64,000 nucleotides of DNA from Apium graveolens (taxonomy: Eukaryota > Streptophyta > Magnoliopsida > Apiales > Apiaceae). The stretch spans positions 47,860,506-47,924,505 of the forward strand of contig NC_133647.1 in the NCBI RefSeq assembly GCF_009905375.1, given 5' to 3'. Numbering within the stretch: the stretch's first letter is position 1; every line of letters starts with the position of its first letter. A program made the translations under genes and the position numbers. The notes beneath the pieces are model-generated. The model had not been told where the DNA came from, ran no database searches, and worked only from the letters and a program-made list of their open reading frames with translations. Below, in pieces: positions 1 through 11,199 of this stretch.

Positions 1-1000
1 AAATATGCTGAGGTTTCCAATGCATAACCCCAAAAGAATACTGGAAGATCTGCATAGCCCATCATGGACCGAACCATGTCTAACAAAGTTCGATTTCTCC
101 TTTCAGATACCCCATTCAACTATGGAGTATGTTGAGGAGTCCACTGAGAGACTATACCATTTTCTTTGAGATAATCTAGAAACTCTCCGTTCAAGTATTC
201 ATCACCTCGATATGATCGAAGGGTTTTAATATTATGTTTGGTTTTTTTCTCCACTTCATTCTTATAATTCTTTGAACTTTTCAAAGGCTTCAGACGTGTG
301 TTTCATCAAATACACATATTTATATCTAGATCGATCATCTATAAAAGTAATGAAGTATGAAAATCCACCCATGGCTTGCGTAGACATTGGTCCACATACA
401 TCTGTGTGTACCAATCCTAGTAAATCTGCAGCCCTCTCTCCATGTCCACTAAATGGAGATTTGGTCATTTTACGCAATAGACAAGACTCGCATATAGGAT
501 ATGGTTCAAAATCAAAGGGGTCAAGTAACCCTTCCTTATACAATGACCGCAGTCTATTTTCACTAATATGACCAAGTCTGCAGTGCCATAAATAGGTAAG
601 ATTTTCATTATCTCTTTTTCTTTTATTAGTGTGTTCAATTTGTAGTAAATTATACTCTACGTCACATACATACAGACCATTATTTAAAATACCACTACCT
701 TAAAGAACGTTATCTCTAAGAATTGAACATTTATTATTCTGAATAACAAACAAAAATCCGGCCAAGTCTAATATGGGAATAGAAATAATATTCTTCACAA
801 TCAAGGGAACAAATTAACAATTATTTAAAACAATTGTCTTGCTCGTAGGCATATGTAAATCAAATGATCCTATATCTTCAACAACAACTCTTGCTTCATT
901 TCCCATCGTAGAATTACCTCCTCTTTCTCGAGAGTCCTACTTCTCCTTAGTCCCTGCAACGAATTGCAAATGTTAGAACCACAGACGGTATCTAATACCC
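1..1000 (-). pseudogene. Copia pol fragment: protease region, pre-integrase and integrase core, broken
   Basis: On the minus strand the piece from 543 to 262 reads a GAG-pre-integrase end (ESCLLRKMTKSPFSGHG) and the first catalytic part of a Copia integrase (LGLVHTDVCGPM, then a FITFIDDRSR block). Downstream towards 1 the integrase continues in another frame because of a one-base insertion at about 260, and a TAG stands in the P-stop-LNGVSERRN region near 120. Between 543 and 1000 the protease and spacer region is interrupted by several stops. The matching region in the other copy (32620-33620) has the same stop and frameshift. It cannot give a working polyprotein. Confidence 0.85.
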
Positions 1001-1010
1001 AAGTAGAAAT

Positions 1011-1919
1011 TTAACTTAATGAAAAAATCACTTCAATCATGAACATACCTGAATCAGATTCGGCATTCTCACTACCCTTCTTCTTCTTCAATTTAGCAAG
1101 GTAAATCTTGCAGTTCCTCTTCCAGTGTCCTACCTTGTTACATTGGAAGCAAACAACTTTGCTCTTGGGGTCTTCAGCTTTTGGTGGAATCGGCTTTTTC
1201 TCACCTACTTTTTTCTTCTTCTTGGGAGGGTTCCTCTTCCTTTTCTTAGGATTAGAACCTTCACCAATTAGAAGAACAAAACTCTTATTAGAGGGAAAAT
1301 TTGATTCCGCAGTCTTCAACATGTTGTGGAGTTCAGCCAGGATGAGGTCTAGCTTATTCATGTGAAAGTTCACAAAAAACTGTGAAAACAAACCCGGAAG
1401 TGATTGCAAGATCAAGTCTTGAGTCAGCTCCCCATCCATGGTAAAACCAAGTTGTCCAAGACGTTCAATCAAATTGATCATCATAAGTCCATGGTCATTC
1501 ACAGATGATCCCTCAGACATCCTATAGCCGGACAACTCCTTCGATATCTCATATCGAGTTATCCTCCCTGCCACATCATACAACTCTTGTAGATGTGTTA
1601 GGATAGTGTGAGCATCCATATGCTCATGCTGCTTCTATAGCTCAATGTTCATGGAAGCTAGCATGATAAATTGAGCAACATTTGCATCATCTATCCACTT
1701 ACAATACACAATATGTTCATCATTATGTGCATCGTCAGCAGGTTCAGCAGGCTTAGGTGAGTCAAACACATATTCTAGCTTCTCAACCCTGAGAAGAATT
1801 CTCAAGTTTTGAAGCCAGTCAGCAAAATTAGGACCAGTCAATTTGTGAGCATCTAGTATGCTCCGGAGTGATAGTGCAGAAGATATAACGTATATAGTAC
1901 ATCTGTAAATGATTAACAC
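1011..1919 (-). pseudogene. Copia gag, split by a stop codon (copy A1)
   Basis: Two minus-strand blocks, 1919-1635 and 1619-1011, together match the unbroken gag at 34538-33630. The first holds the conserved gag start with LTGPNFADWLQNLRILL. The second holds the central gag helices (SELSGYRMSEGSS region), a lysine-rich stretch and the zinc knuckle CFQCNKVGHWKRNC. A TAG at about 1633-1635 replaces the glutamine codon present in the other copy and splits the frame. Gag is the nucleocapsid/capsid protein that packages element RNA. No in-frame ATG is obvious at the N-terminus in either copy, so the true start is unclear. Confidence 0.85.
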
Positions 1920-2075
1920 ATAACAACCCTTAGCAAATATTCAATTACATTTCAAAACACTATAAGAATCGGGTCTTTATTCATAAGTGGCTCCCACTAG
2001 TTTATCTAATTTATACAACCCTTAAGTGAAAAATTAGGCATTCATAATGCTAGTGAGAATAGGGATCATATATTT

Positions 2076-2398
2076 CATCACACAACCTCGACTGTAGCAC
2101 GAAACGAAATGTGATGTTCAATAGGCAGACAACTCTTGTTAATTATATCCTATGTTATTCCGTAATAAAAATTGAGCCTCTTGAATAATTTGAGTCACGG
2201 CTGTAGCACGACAAACTCAATATTTTAAGTCAAGTTTAACCCAACATTTTATAAAATTGAATCTGTCTCTAACGGCCCACGGCTGTAGCATGTAACGACC
2301 ATTAGATTCTAATTCATTGTACACATCTCTATGCAATAGACAAGTATTTCTTATTTCAAAATCAAATCCCTCGGCTGTAGCAAGAAATGACAATGATT
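2076..2398 (-). repeat. Four spaced hairpins with conserved loop in Copia leader (copy A1)
   Basis: The core CGGCTGTAGCACGAAACGA (variants CGACTGTAGCACG, CGGCTGTAGCATG, CGGCTGTAGCAAG) occurs at about 2088, 2197, 2278 and 2371. Each core is flanked by short arms that can pair, and the arms differ between units: CATCACA/TGTGATG (2076-2082 with 2110-2116, perfect); TTGAGT/ACTCAA (2190-2195 with 2215-2220); TCTAACGG/CCATTAGA (2268-2275 with 2299-2306, one G-T pair); and AATCA/TGATT (2360-2364 with 2394-2398, weak). A conserved loop on non-conserved but complementary stems points to structured RNA in the element transcript. The function is unknown to me. Confidence 0.6.
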
Positions 2399-3030
2399 CA
2401 AAAATGAGAACTACTTTCTACCATGTTGGAAGGCTATGACCGACACAAGCCCGTTGTGTCATTGGCCAATTAGTACTTGATATTATTTAATTTTAGAGGG
2501 ATTATATTATGTTACAATCATAATCATATTATAAAGAGATTCTTCCTTTTAAATTAAATATTTCAAATCAATAATCGATAATTGGATGATTCCCAGATCG
2601 GGGGGAGCATTATTAAGAGGCGTCACTTAATACCCATTTCTTAGAGATCGAAATCCGCTTTTGACAAAATCATCTTTTCTCTCAATATTGAAAATTTATA
2701 TTTAATTACGTGTTTCACAAACACAAGAATCTCGTGATTGTATTCATAATATTATTATTAAGGCAAGCAACGATTCCTATTCTAGATTTTTTAGAGTACG
2801 CCTTATTTTGATTTAAGTTCACCTAAATCTATCATCGCATGGTAAACATAGGCATATATCTTATATATAAAAATAAATTAATATACAAGTAAGCATGCAA
2901 GTAATATCATGTCACACATTGATACATATAGATGTATGGATTTATTATAGTATTTAAAAGCAATTAAAACAAGCTTTAAAACACTTCCGGGAATATAAAC
3001 AGTTCAAAACTATTATATAAAAATATTTGA

Positions 3031-3230
3031 AACTGTTGTTGCCTTTATTACCCAAAACAAAAACTGCCGAATGCATTTATTATGGTATTAATAATAACTA
3101 TTATTATTATTATTATCATTATTGGCCTCTTTTGTAACTGTTATTGCATTTATGTCCCAAAAGAAAAACTGACGAATTCATTTATTGTAGTATTAATAAT
3201 AACTATTATTATAAGCATTACAATTACAAG
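3031..3230. repeat. 105-bp direct duplication in Copia leader
   Basis: A block beginning AACTGTTGTTGCCTTTATTA at 3031 is repeated from 3136 (AACTGTTATTGCATTTAT), each ending in a run of ATTATTATT. The same pair is present in the second Copia copy at about 35650-35850, so the duplication predates the split of the two copies. Confidence 0.7.
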
Positions 3231-3432
3231 GTCAACCAACAGATGGAAGCAAATATTAAATTCATATTTATTCACATGCATAATTATTTTATGAATTTTA
3301 ATTAAAATAATTTAAAAAAAATCATAACAAATAATCTGCATATCACAAAATTATGAATAACAATACCTAGATGATCTACAATATTTGTAGAACCTAGATT
3401 AGTAGCCAAAATCCAACGCAAAAATTATTTCG

Positions 3433-3587
3433 AATTAATCGCACCATCATTCAGAGTAAATACGTACCTTGACATGGATTTGCTATCATCACTTTCTGAT
3501 TGAAAACTAGAGTCAGTATAACCCTCTATTTCCAACTCAGATCCACCAAAAATAAGAAAAATATCCTTAGTCCTTCGCAAGTACTTA
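3433..3587 (-). pseudogene. Copia A2 RNase H, C-terminal part, cut off from its pol by element B
   Basis: The minus strand reads a Copia RNase H segment with LKYLRRTKDIFLIFGG and EGYTDSSFQSESDDSKS followed by a YVFTLNDGAI end. Its upstream half lies at 31133-31195. The two halves rejoin exactly across element B when one copy of the AGGAT duplication is removed. At 3432 the frame runs straight into leader sequence of another copy of the same element instead of into a 3' untranslated region and LTR. Confidence 0.85.
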
Positions 3588-3592
3588 AGGAT
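3588..3592. repeat. Left target-site duplication of Tat element B (AGGAT)
   Basis: AGGAT here and at 31128-31132 flank the TG...CA termini of element B. The uninterrupted Copia sequence has a single AGGAT. Confidence 0.93.
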
Positions 3593-3633
3593 TGTTATGG
3601 ATAAAAAACTAAGGTTATTACTTGCTGTATTTA
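3593..3633 (-). repeat. Element B 3' LTR, first 41 bp (left of nested element C)
   Basis: TGTTATGGATAAAAAACTAA and the following bases match the start of the right LTR at 30559. The rest of this LTR resumes after element C at 17526-18053. Confidence 0.93.
3629..3633. repeat. Left target-site duplication of element C (ATTTA)
   Basis: ATTTA is repeated at 17521-17525. The uninterrupted LTR at 30559 has it once. Confidence 0.93.
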
Positions 3634-5673
3634 TGTAACACCCCCAGATCCGGGGTCGGGGATCCGGGTTGTCACGAGTTCCATTTCCCTTATTAACACC
3701 CAATCTTAATAATTTCTCAACTACTCTGTACTGTGACCCCACAATAAACACACACACCACACGTTATAGTCTCAGAGATGAACATCCAAAAATAATCACA
3801 AGTCGTTTTATTCCACAATTATATGTCAATACACCTTAAAAAGGTTCTGAATAAATTTACATTTCATTGCCATTATTACAATTCATAAATATACATAAAT
3901 CTTGTACATCAAAAGTTGAAGCCTAGTCTATTGGTAGTTCCCTACCTCAGCTACAGTGACTTCAATGCCTATAGGAAGCTGCGAAACGCTTCCTATCCGA
4001 TCGCGAATTGGGAGTTTGGTCCTGTTCATCTTATCTATCTGATGTTGTGTGATGAAAGAAGAAAGCAAGGGTGAGCAGCAAGCCCACCAAAATAATATGT
4101 ATAATGATTAATAGTATATGAGTCTACTCATAATACTCATGAAAATCTTGGTCAAAAGAAATGAACCAAGTTTGATATCTTAATGCGATGAAGTCGCAAA
4201 ATATTCAGTATATATACATATATACTTTTCAAAGTAATGGAAGTCCTCTTCCATGCATAATATACATAAAGTCCCATTGTATAACTGTATAAAAATATCG
4301 TTGCAAGGTGATCTCATATATCTAACCTTGTCTCAACGTTTTTCTGAAAATCTTTGTCATTCATAAGACAATTATTAATTAGATATAAGTTTAAAAGACG
4401 AAGTTACCAAATACTTCACTACACTTATATCATTCCCAAATACTACTTGAACTACCACCGTTCAAGTTATAATCAATTTCAAAAGTTCATCCCACTGATG
4501 AGACCACAAGATAAGACTTGAATAGATTCAATCTTTGAAATATTATTGAATGAAAAAGTTATGAGATACTTTATTTAGTCCCGATATATATATATCCACA
4601 TATATATATCCCTTTAAACATTTCCTGGAATCTCTGTTATGCAAAGTATGAACAGAGTTTGAAACATCCAATGAATTTTGGAAAGGAAAAGAATTTTGGC
4701 ATAAACCCGATATCTCGCTGATCAGGCAAAGATACCAATAAGTAACCTTTTCTACTGTAGATGGATGAATTCCTCACCGGTCATCACCCTGGCCGCATTA
4801 GGACCTCGCGCTCGACCGTACCCCGGTCCCTCACGCGTTGATGGACTGCCACCCAGCCACTTACACAATAATAGACCGTACCCCGGCCTGTCGCTTATGC
4901 CGACTCAATGAGATGGGCTTACTTCCCGAACGTTGGGCAAGTAATCAATTCATTTACCAAATCTGCAACCTCGTTGCGAATATAAAATACACCACAGAGC
5001 CGGATTCCCCAGGTTTTGAGCGAGTATTTAAATCCCCTTTAAAAGGAAGATCTTAAATATAAAAATGAGTTTTGGGATCCGCTCTGACTTTTAAAAATCA
5101 TTTTGAAGACTCGAAAACACTTTAAAGAGTGTTTGGAGTAAGGCTGATTTAATGAAGTAAATCAGTCCCCAGAATATTAGAAAATATCTGAATATTATTA
5201 ATTAAATAATATTCCCATAAAGAATAATCTTTATAAAAATAATTGAAGTAGAAGTATTAAAATTTATACTTGAAACGAGTATTAAATAACCAAAGATATA
5301 CTTATATGAAAGTATTATCTTTATTTGAATAATCGAAAATAAGTTTGATTATTGACATCTTATTCTTTAATAAAATAAAGAATATATTTCAGCAAATAAT
5401 CGGAGTCATAGATCCTCAAATGAATATTCAAATAATATTCAATAAATAAAATAAGCTGAGTCATAATACCTCGAATGAATATTCAAATAATATTCAATAA
5501 TAATATATAAAAGAGTCATAAGCCCTCGAATGAATATTCAAATAATATTCAATAATAATATAAAAGAGTCATAAGCCCTCGAATAATATTCGAAATAATA
5601 TTCAAATAAATAAATAAAGTTAAAGTTATCGAATAAACCTTATTCGATTAATAGTTTGGAAAACTATGACCAT

Positions 5674-5705
<32 letters not shown>

Positions 5706-7803
5706 CCATATCCATATATACAAGATTACTCGGGATCCTCGACTCCCGGTTTTAGAAAATATTTTCACCTTTTGGGTCCCTATACTAAGGGTATATGCAA
5801 GTTACCGCTATCCTCTAGCATAGGTATTATCAAATGAACCAACAGATATATATTTCAAGAATATGAAACAGGCATGCATATATACCATATCACATGCTAC
5901 AATATATCGCAAAAGTTTGCTAAATAACCAATAGGCATTTATCGCAAGATCATGCATATACAAATGTATACATCACAACAACAGTATATCGGATAAAATA
6001 CTTGCCTGAGCGACTTGGGGGTGAGAAAGGCTCGGGACGAGTCTGATAACCTATAAACAACAAGTAAGTTGGAATTAAACCAAAATCACTTGTAGATCTA
6101 TGCTATAACTAACTTAGACTCTAACGCTTGTTTTGCGCTCACCGATTCGCTTAAGTCACTCGGGTACCCTCGGCTCCACCATTTTTAATAATTTAACCTT
6201 TACGAGTTTTAAAGCGATTCCTTCGCGAATGACTTACCAACTGCCTAACACACTTACCATAAATGTTTCACACATTAAATAACCCTTTTTGGTCTTTAAC
6301 CTACATTCCAAAGTAAGGCGAGGGAAAAAGTTTCGTTCGCGAAACGCCGTTACTTGAAACGGTCGTTTCTCCTAAACCGTAAATCGGAATCGAACGAACT
6401 ACATATCAAAACGAAGCTCGTAACATGAGCTATCTAAAAATGGCAGTGGTCACAATCTAGCAGGGGGTTCTCGGGTTCTAATGTTAAGAACAAAAACAGT
6501 CTACAGTAAATCGGACATTACGACGGCTATGTTTACGCGATTTCCCAAATTTAAACCAACTCAAAACAACCACAATCCAACCCCAATTCATAACCCAATC
6601 CAAACTCCATCCAAAATACATTACAACAGCCCCAAACCAACTCATTATAATCCATTTACTTACTCCTAAAACTTGAATTTAAACTATACTACATTCTTTA
6701 ACCAAATCTTAAGATTTCAACAAATCAATCACCACCATTCCAACCCAAACTCTTAAACAAACAAGTTTCATGCTTCACATATACTATACTACTCATAACC
6801 ATTCCTAAATACTCAAAACTAAAGCTAGGGTTTGAAGTTTTATACCTTCTTGAAGCTTTTAATCAATGAAAGATCCTTGGAAAGCCCATGGAAGCCTTGA
6901 TCTATGCTTAAGCTACCTTGTCCTTACAAATAAAATCAAGAATCAAAAATTTGTTCTTGAAAGTTACTATTCACCCTAAACTTTTAGGAATTGATTAACT
7001 AGGTAAACCTTGGATTCTTGGATCCAAACTTATAGCATAACTAAGTTATGAATTATGGAAGCTAAAGAAACAAACCTTATAATTTTTGAAGGTGTGTAGC
7101 TTGAGTTTTTAAAAACTCCTCCTTATTTTTCTTGAAAAGGCCGAGAGCAAGATGAAGAAGAAAGAGAGATTTTTGTGGTTTTGCTTTGATTTGATTTTTG
7201 GTTGGTTGTTTTTGTTTTGTTTTAGGTCAATTACCCATTTACCCTTGATTTTGTGTGGCTAATATTCCACCACATTTCCTTCCCTCTTATGTCATGCTTG
7301 CATCACTTTGTGATGCCATCACCCCTCCTTTGTCCTCTTTCTATTGGTTGGATGACATCATCCCCCACTAATCCCTTTGATTAGCTTCTAATTGTTTGCC
7401 TAATGACCGCTGATCTGTTATACGGTTCGCTTAACTTTCGTTCTCGTTTCTCGTTTGAAGGATCATACCCGGGATCTTATTACTTAGGTTCCCTTAACCT
7501 TTCTCAATACATTATATTTCTTTTTATGATCCTCTATTATAATCCTTTAATTTAAATCCTTTTTATCCTGTTACCTTATACTCAAATCTCTCCGTATCTT
7601 GTGGATTTCCGGGAAAAACTAAAGTGTTCGGATTTGGATTCTGACGATCTTTACATACACTTATATCCCATATAAAGTACTAATAAAATCTCAGAATATC
7701 CATATCAGAACCCCTACATAGTGTGGCATGAAAAGTTTTCTCATTCAGCAAAAACACTATTCATAAGGGTTTCAAAAATTTCTCAAAAATTGGGGTTATT
7801 ACA
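3634..7803 (-). repeat. Element C 3' LTR, 4170 bp
   Basis: It starts TGTAACACCCCCAGATCCGG and ends GGGGTTATTACA in plus orientation and matches 13350-17520 with about eight differences (for example T/C at 4263 versus 13982, and one fewer C near 6543). It contains a 55-bp tandem repeat (5403-5620), an AT microsatellite near 5670-5705 and a gene-poor AT-rich body. A 72-residue plus-strand ORF occurs identically in both LTRs; I treat it as chance. Confidence 0.95.
5403..5620. repeat. 55-bp tandem repeat in LTR of C, four units
   Basis: Units begin GAGTCATA at 5403, 5458, 5513 and 5566 and contain TGAATATTCAAATAATATTC. Periods are 55, 55 and 53 bp. The fourth unit is degenerate. The same array lies at 15119-15336 in the other LTR. 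Confidence 0.85.
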
Positions 7804-7820
7804 GTCTCCCCTCCTTAAAA
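7804..7820 (-). other. Polypurine tract of element C
   Basis: The minus strand reads AAGGAGGGGAGAC directly before the 3' LTR terminus (TGTAATAACCCC). It is the expected primer for plus-strand DNA synthesis and fixes the element orientation. Confidence 0.8.
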
Positions 7821-7839
7821 GGATTCCGTCCCGGAATCA

Positions 7840-8230
7840 GATAGAAAACAAATGGGGATACTTTCTTAGCATTACATTTTCTAACTCTCAAGTAAATTTT
7901 CCCACATTGTGGTTCTTCCATCAAACTCTGAATAGTTTGATAACCCTTCTCCAAAGCACTTGTTCCCTTTTCACTCTATAACCCTTCCTGGTTGCTCCAT
8001 ATAGGTTACGTCGGGTCCCATATCTATGCGCTCATATGCCCCTATTTATCTGGCATCTGAATTACACTTCCTTAACATTGATACGTGAAACGCGTTATGA
8101 CTCGCTACATGTTCTGGGTTAGGGCTAGCTCATATGCTAACTTCCCAAACATCTTAATATATCCAAGGGTCCAACAAATTGTAGACTTAGCTTTCCTTTC
8201 TTTCCGAACCTCATCAATCCTTTCCAAGGG
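7840..8230 (-). pseudogene. Chromovirus C integrase C-terminus and chromodomain, broken
   Basis: On the minus strand at about 8215-8150 a GPY/F-type module reads FGKKGKLSLQFVGPLDIL, and at about 7930-7845 a chromodomain end reads WKNHNVGKFT-stop-ELENVMLRKYPHLF. The conserved tryptophan codon before EL has become TGA, and other stops lie between. Chromodomains of this family direct integration to heterochromatin. Their presence assigns C to the chromoviruses. Confidence 0.75.
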
Positions 8231-10020
8231 ATACCTATAACATTACTAGGTCCCCTATTTCATACCCTTTGTCCTTTCGAGTCAAATCAGCACACCTCTT
8301 ATGTCCATCTTGGGTTACTACCAGCCGTCCTCTGATTAGATCTATCATATCCCTGGTCCTTTGGACTACTGCGGGTCCGAGCATCTTGCGCTCTACAACT
8401 TCATCCTAACATAAGGGAGATCGACATTATCTTCCCTCAAGGATCTCATAAGGTGACACCTCGATAATGACATATGATCTATTGTCGTGATATAACTAAA
8501 TCCGTGTTAAGTGATCATTCCAAATTCTTTCAAGTCTATTGCACAGACTCTTATTATAGCTTTTAGCATTAGAGCTTTTGCTTCTTAATACCTATTCTTT
8601 TCCAGCTCGTAATCACTACTACCTTCCGTTCCTAATATTATACTGGTTATACTTTTGCTTGTTAGCGCTCTATAACCTTTTAATAACCACGTCAACCTTA
8701 GTATCACGAATGTGTTTCCATTCCGCATACTACCACCACTTTATTACTCCTTTTTTCAGTTGTTTCTATTTTCCAAAGTTTGATTAATCATATAGAAGTA
8801 AAGGAATTTGTTGAGAGATCACTATGATCATGAACACTTGTTATATCGCATAGTTAGTACAGAAGGTGGCCAGCCTTTAGTACTTGACAAGCAATTAAAC
8901 AATAGCTGGTATCCTACTCGGCTTCTATCACACAGATAGATAGTCATTCGGCAATACCTCCCCTTCTGGAAGGGTTGTTCTTCTCAGCTTATATGAAATG
9001 AAAAGAAGAGAAAAGAACAAATTGAAGAGAATTGTATATATGAAAAAAATATATACTGTCACCAAATATCTGGCTTGGAACCTACCTCTGAACTATAGAG
9101 GTCTGTCATAGGAGAACGAAACATATATATTTATATCAACATCAAGTGTTCTAGCATCGTATTTCACATGCCTAAATATTTTTGCCATTCCGTCCATCAT
9201 TCTATGGACCCATGCTCTTCCTCGAGCTTATACACAATCACCTTTGAAACTCCCTCGACATCGAAAATTGAATCTGGGATCTCATTCTAGACATCATCGT
9301 TACTAGAATTCTATGCTTGCACCGCAACCTTCCTCATATAGTAATACGACTCTCTTTTCATAAGAAGGAATAAATATTCAATTGGTAGATACTCTACTTA
9401 ATTAGTCTATCAATGATAACTTATACATTACCACGACCCGATTAGTGGTACTCAACCTCAACATCCATTCCAATACAACTCTCACGGTTGTAATCAGCTC
9501 ACCACTCGCAGAATCATTACTGCATTACTATGGTCCACTACTAACCTACTGTAGTCATTCATTTTCCATGAAGTCTTAATAGCTAACCATACGGAGTCCA
9601 TACATGTCGTATCAAATTCTCCTAAGGAGTTAACATAACCACCAATCACAATTCATGAAGAACACTCCAAACTCTGACGTACTTTCATGACATGAAGCAG
9701 ATAAAATTGCAGAAGAGTTTCAATCAAAGCAACGATAGCAGGTTAATACCATTCTTAATCATACGCCCTAAATAGAAGAATTAACTCAAGGGTTCATCTA
9801 GTCCTTTTTGAAACATGGTCCTGGATTATTCTCAAGATAGGACCTTCTAAGATAGATAGCCCGATCATGGCGATTACACGAATTAAACCTTTACCAACTA
9901 CTATTACGGTTGGGTATTGCACAGTCATCAGAAGGAATGTCAATCTTCCAAACCATAATACAACCTTCACAGTTTTAACCATCATCACTGTATTCTTTTG
10001 GCACACGCGCCTATAATTAT
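8231..10020 (-). pseudogene. Element C integrase region, too degraded to read
   Basis: This lies between an RNase H end (near 10055) and the integrase C-terminus (near 8215), where integrase is expected. I could not recognise the zinc-binding or DDE motifs with confidence. All frames are short, and the short ORFs on either strand look like chance. Confidence 0.45.
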
Positions 10021-10024
10021 CCAC

Positions 10025-10860
10025 TTACCCTTAAAGTGTCGGCCACCTCTTTGGCCTTTCCTGATAGTAAAATTTCCTTACAGTCAATGTCATTTTAACC
10101 ACCTCCAAATAAATTTTCTACCTTATTTCCGATCACTGCTTGAGTGAAGATGTTTTCCTTAAAATCAGATGGGAAAAAAGTATCACCATTTTTCCATAAG
10201 TTATTGCCTCAATCTTTAGAGGTTAATCACTGTCACGACTGACTCTCAATCATACTTAGAACATCTTTTATCTTAGGTCCTAATTGCCCTGAACAATTTC
10301 GACCTTTACTGGTTCGATCCATACTTTCTCGTGGTTTAACACGTGCCCCACTTGGCATCATTATAATTATGTCATATTTCCTTTATCAACATTTTTATTC
10401 TTGAGAATTTTGAATATTACCTTTTTCCTTATAAAACCTCTAAGGTTATCCTTCAATCGTTCCTCCTGTATTCCCTAGATACAGGGCATATCACAATACC
10501 ATTTACTAATAGTAGAACCATTGTCTATATACTTCTGAAAAAATTTCTCCACTAATTCTTAAAGGTTATTGTTACCTTAATCCTTTCCAATTCATACTGT
10601 CAAAACTCATACTATCCCTATTAAGGGTGAAATGCCAACCTTTATGCATTCCCCTAGGATTCATTTTAAGTTACCAATGTTCTATCCTTAATTCCACCTT
10701 TAAAAAGGTACAAGCATCCTTCCATGGATAAATCAAGTCATACATCCCTGATAAGGGTATCTTATTCAATCATTTCCACCTCGATAGTCTATACCGAATT
10801 TCACAATAGCTTTTGTATTCAAAATGAGGTCAATCAATATGGCCTCCAAAAGATAACAAC
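10025..10860 (-). pseudogene. Element C reverse transcriptase and RNase H end, broken
   Basis: Minus-strand fragments resemble Ty3/gypsy RT in the right order: a hydrophilic block near 10545-10385 ending in IRKKVIFKILKN (equivalent to the LREKKLYAKFSKC region), a GHVLNHEKVWIEPVKVE block (the LGHVVSxEGI region), and near 10065-10030 GKAKEVADTLR, the usual RNase H end. Stops and frameshifts occur every 10-30 codons and the catalytic box is not readable. Order relative to gag and chromodomain is canonical. Confidence 0.6.
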
Positions 10861-11199
10861 GGTTATCCGCTTTTCTTGCCTAATTTGGTAATGATAACAA
10901 GGATGTTCTGGAAGATATTGGTCGTGTTCAACGTGAACTTCTTCTTAATAATTCCTTATTTACTTTTGTTGTTTATCTCAACAGTCATCTCAATGTTGGG
11001 ATATCTTTCATACCTGGCGTCTCCCTTTCTGGGTATCAAGCCACTGGTCTTACATTTCCTTCTTGAAGGTCACTTTCTTCATCCAATTTTTCCTAATTTC
11101 TTACTTCCTTATCCCCTTAGTCTATCCGCGTCTCATTATTTATCCTTCGAATTATCTCAAGGTTTCCTCGAATCCTCCCAACTTAAAGGGGGTACAATA

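Larger units (their letters stand above)
1..3432 (-). mobile_element. Copia element A1, internal copy (integrase to leader), no LTR in window
   Basis: This stretch is collinear with 32617-36054 at roughly 97% identity and carries, on the minus strand, part of integrase, the protease region, gag and most of a long leader. It enters the window inside integrase and ends at 3432, about 100 bp before where the primer binding site should be. There it is joined directly to the end of a Copia RNase H reading frame (3587-3433). No LTR lies at that joint. The copy shares several inactivating lesions with the second copy, including a stop just before the integrase SERRNRT-type motif and a one-base frameshift near 260, so both descend from one already defective sequence. 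Confidence 0.88.
1920..3432 (-). other. Untranslated leader of Copia A1
   Basis: AT-rich non-coding sequence between gag and the lost primer site, collinear with 34540-36054. It holds four short hairpins with a shared loop (2076-2398), a G-run (GATCGGGGGGAG near 2597) that resembles a polypurine or packaging-type tract, and a 105-bp direct duplication at 3031-3230. There is no credible reading frame. Small plus-strand ORFs rich in Ile/Thr near 3100 are products of ATT/ATA runs. Confidence 0.7.

Noticed and set aside
3082..3294. 70-codon Ile-rich ORF, repeated at 35702-35914
   Set aside because: It is made by ATT/ATA runs in the 105-bp duplication of the Copia leader. No start context or domain.
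4838..5056. 72-codon plus-strand ORF, perfectly repeated at 14554-14772
   Set aside because: It lies in the two LTRs of C, which are near identical because the element is young. There is no recognisable domain, and conservation here is not evidence for a protein.
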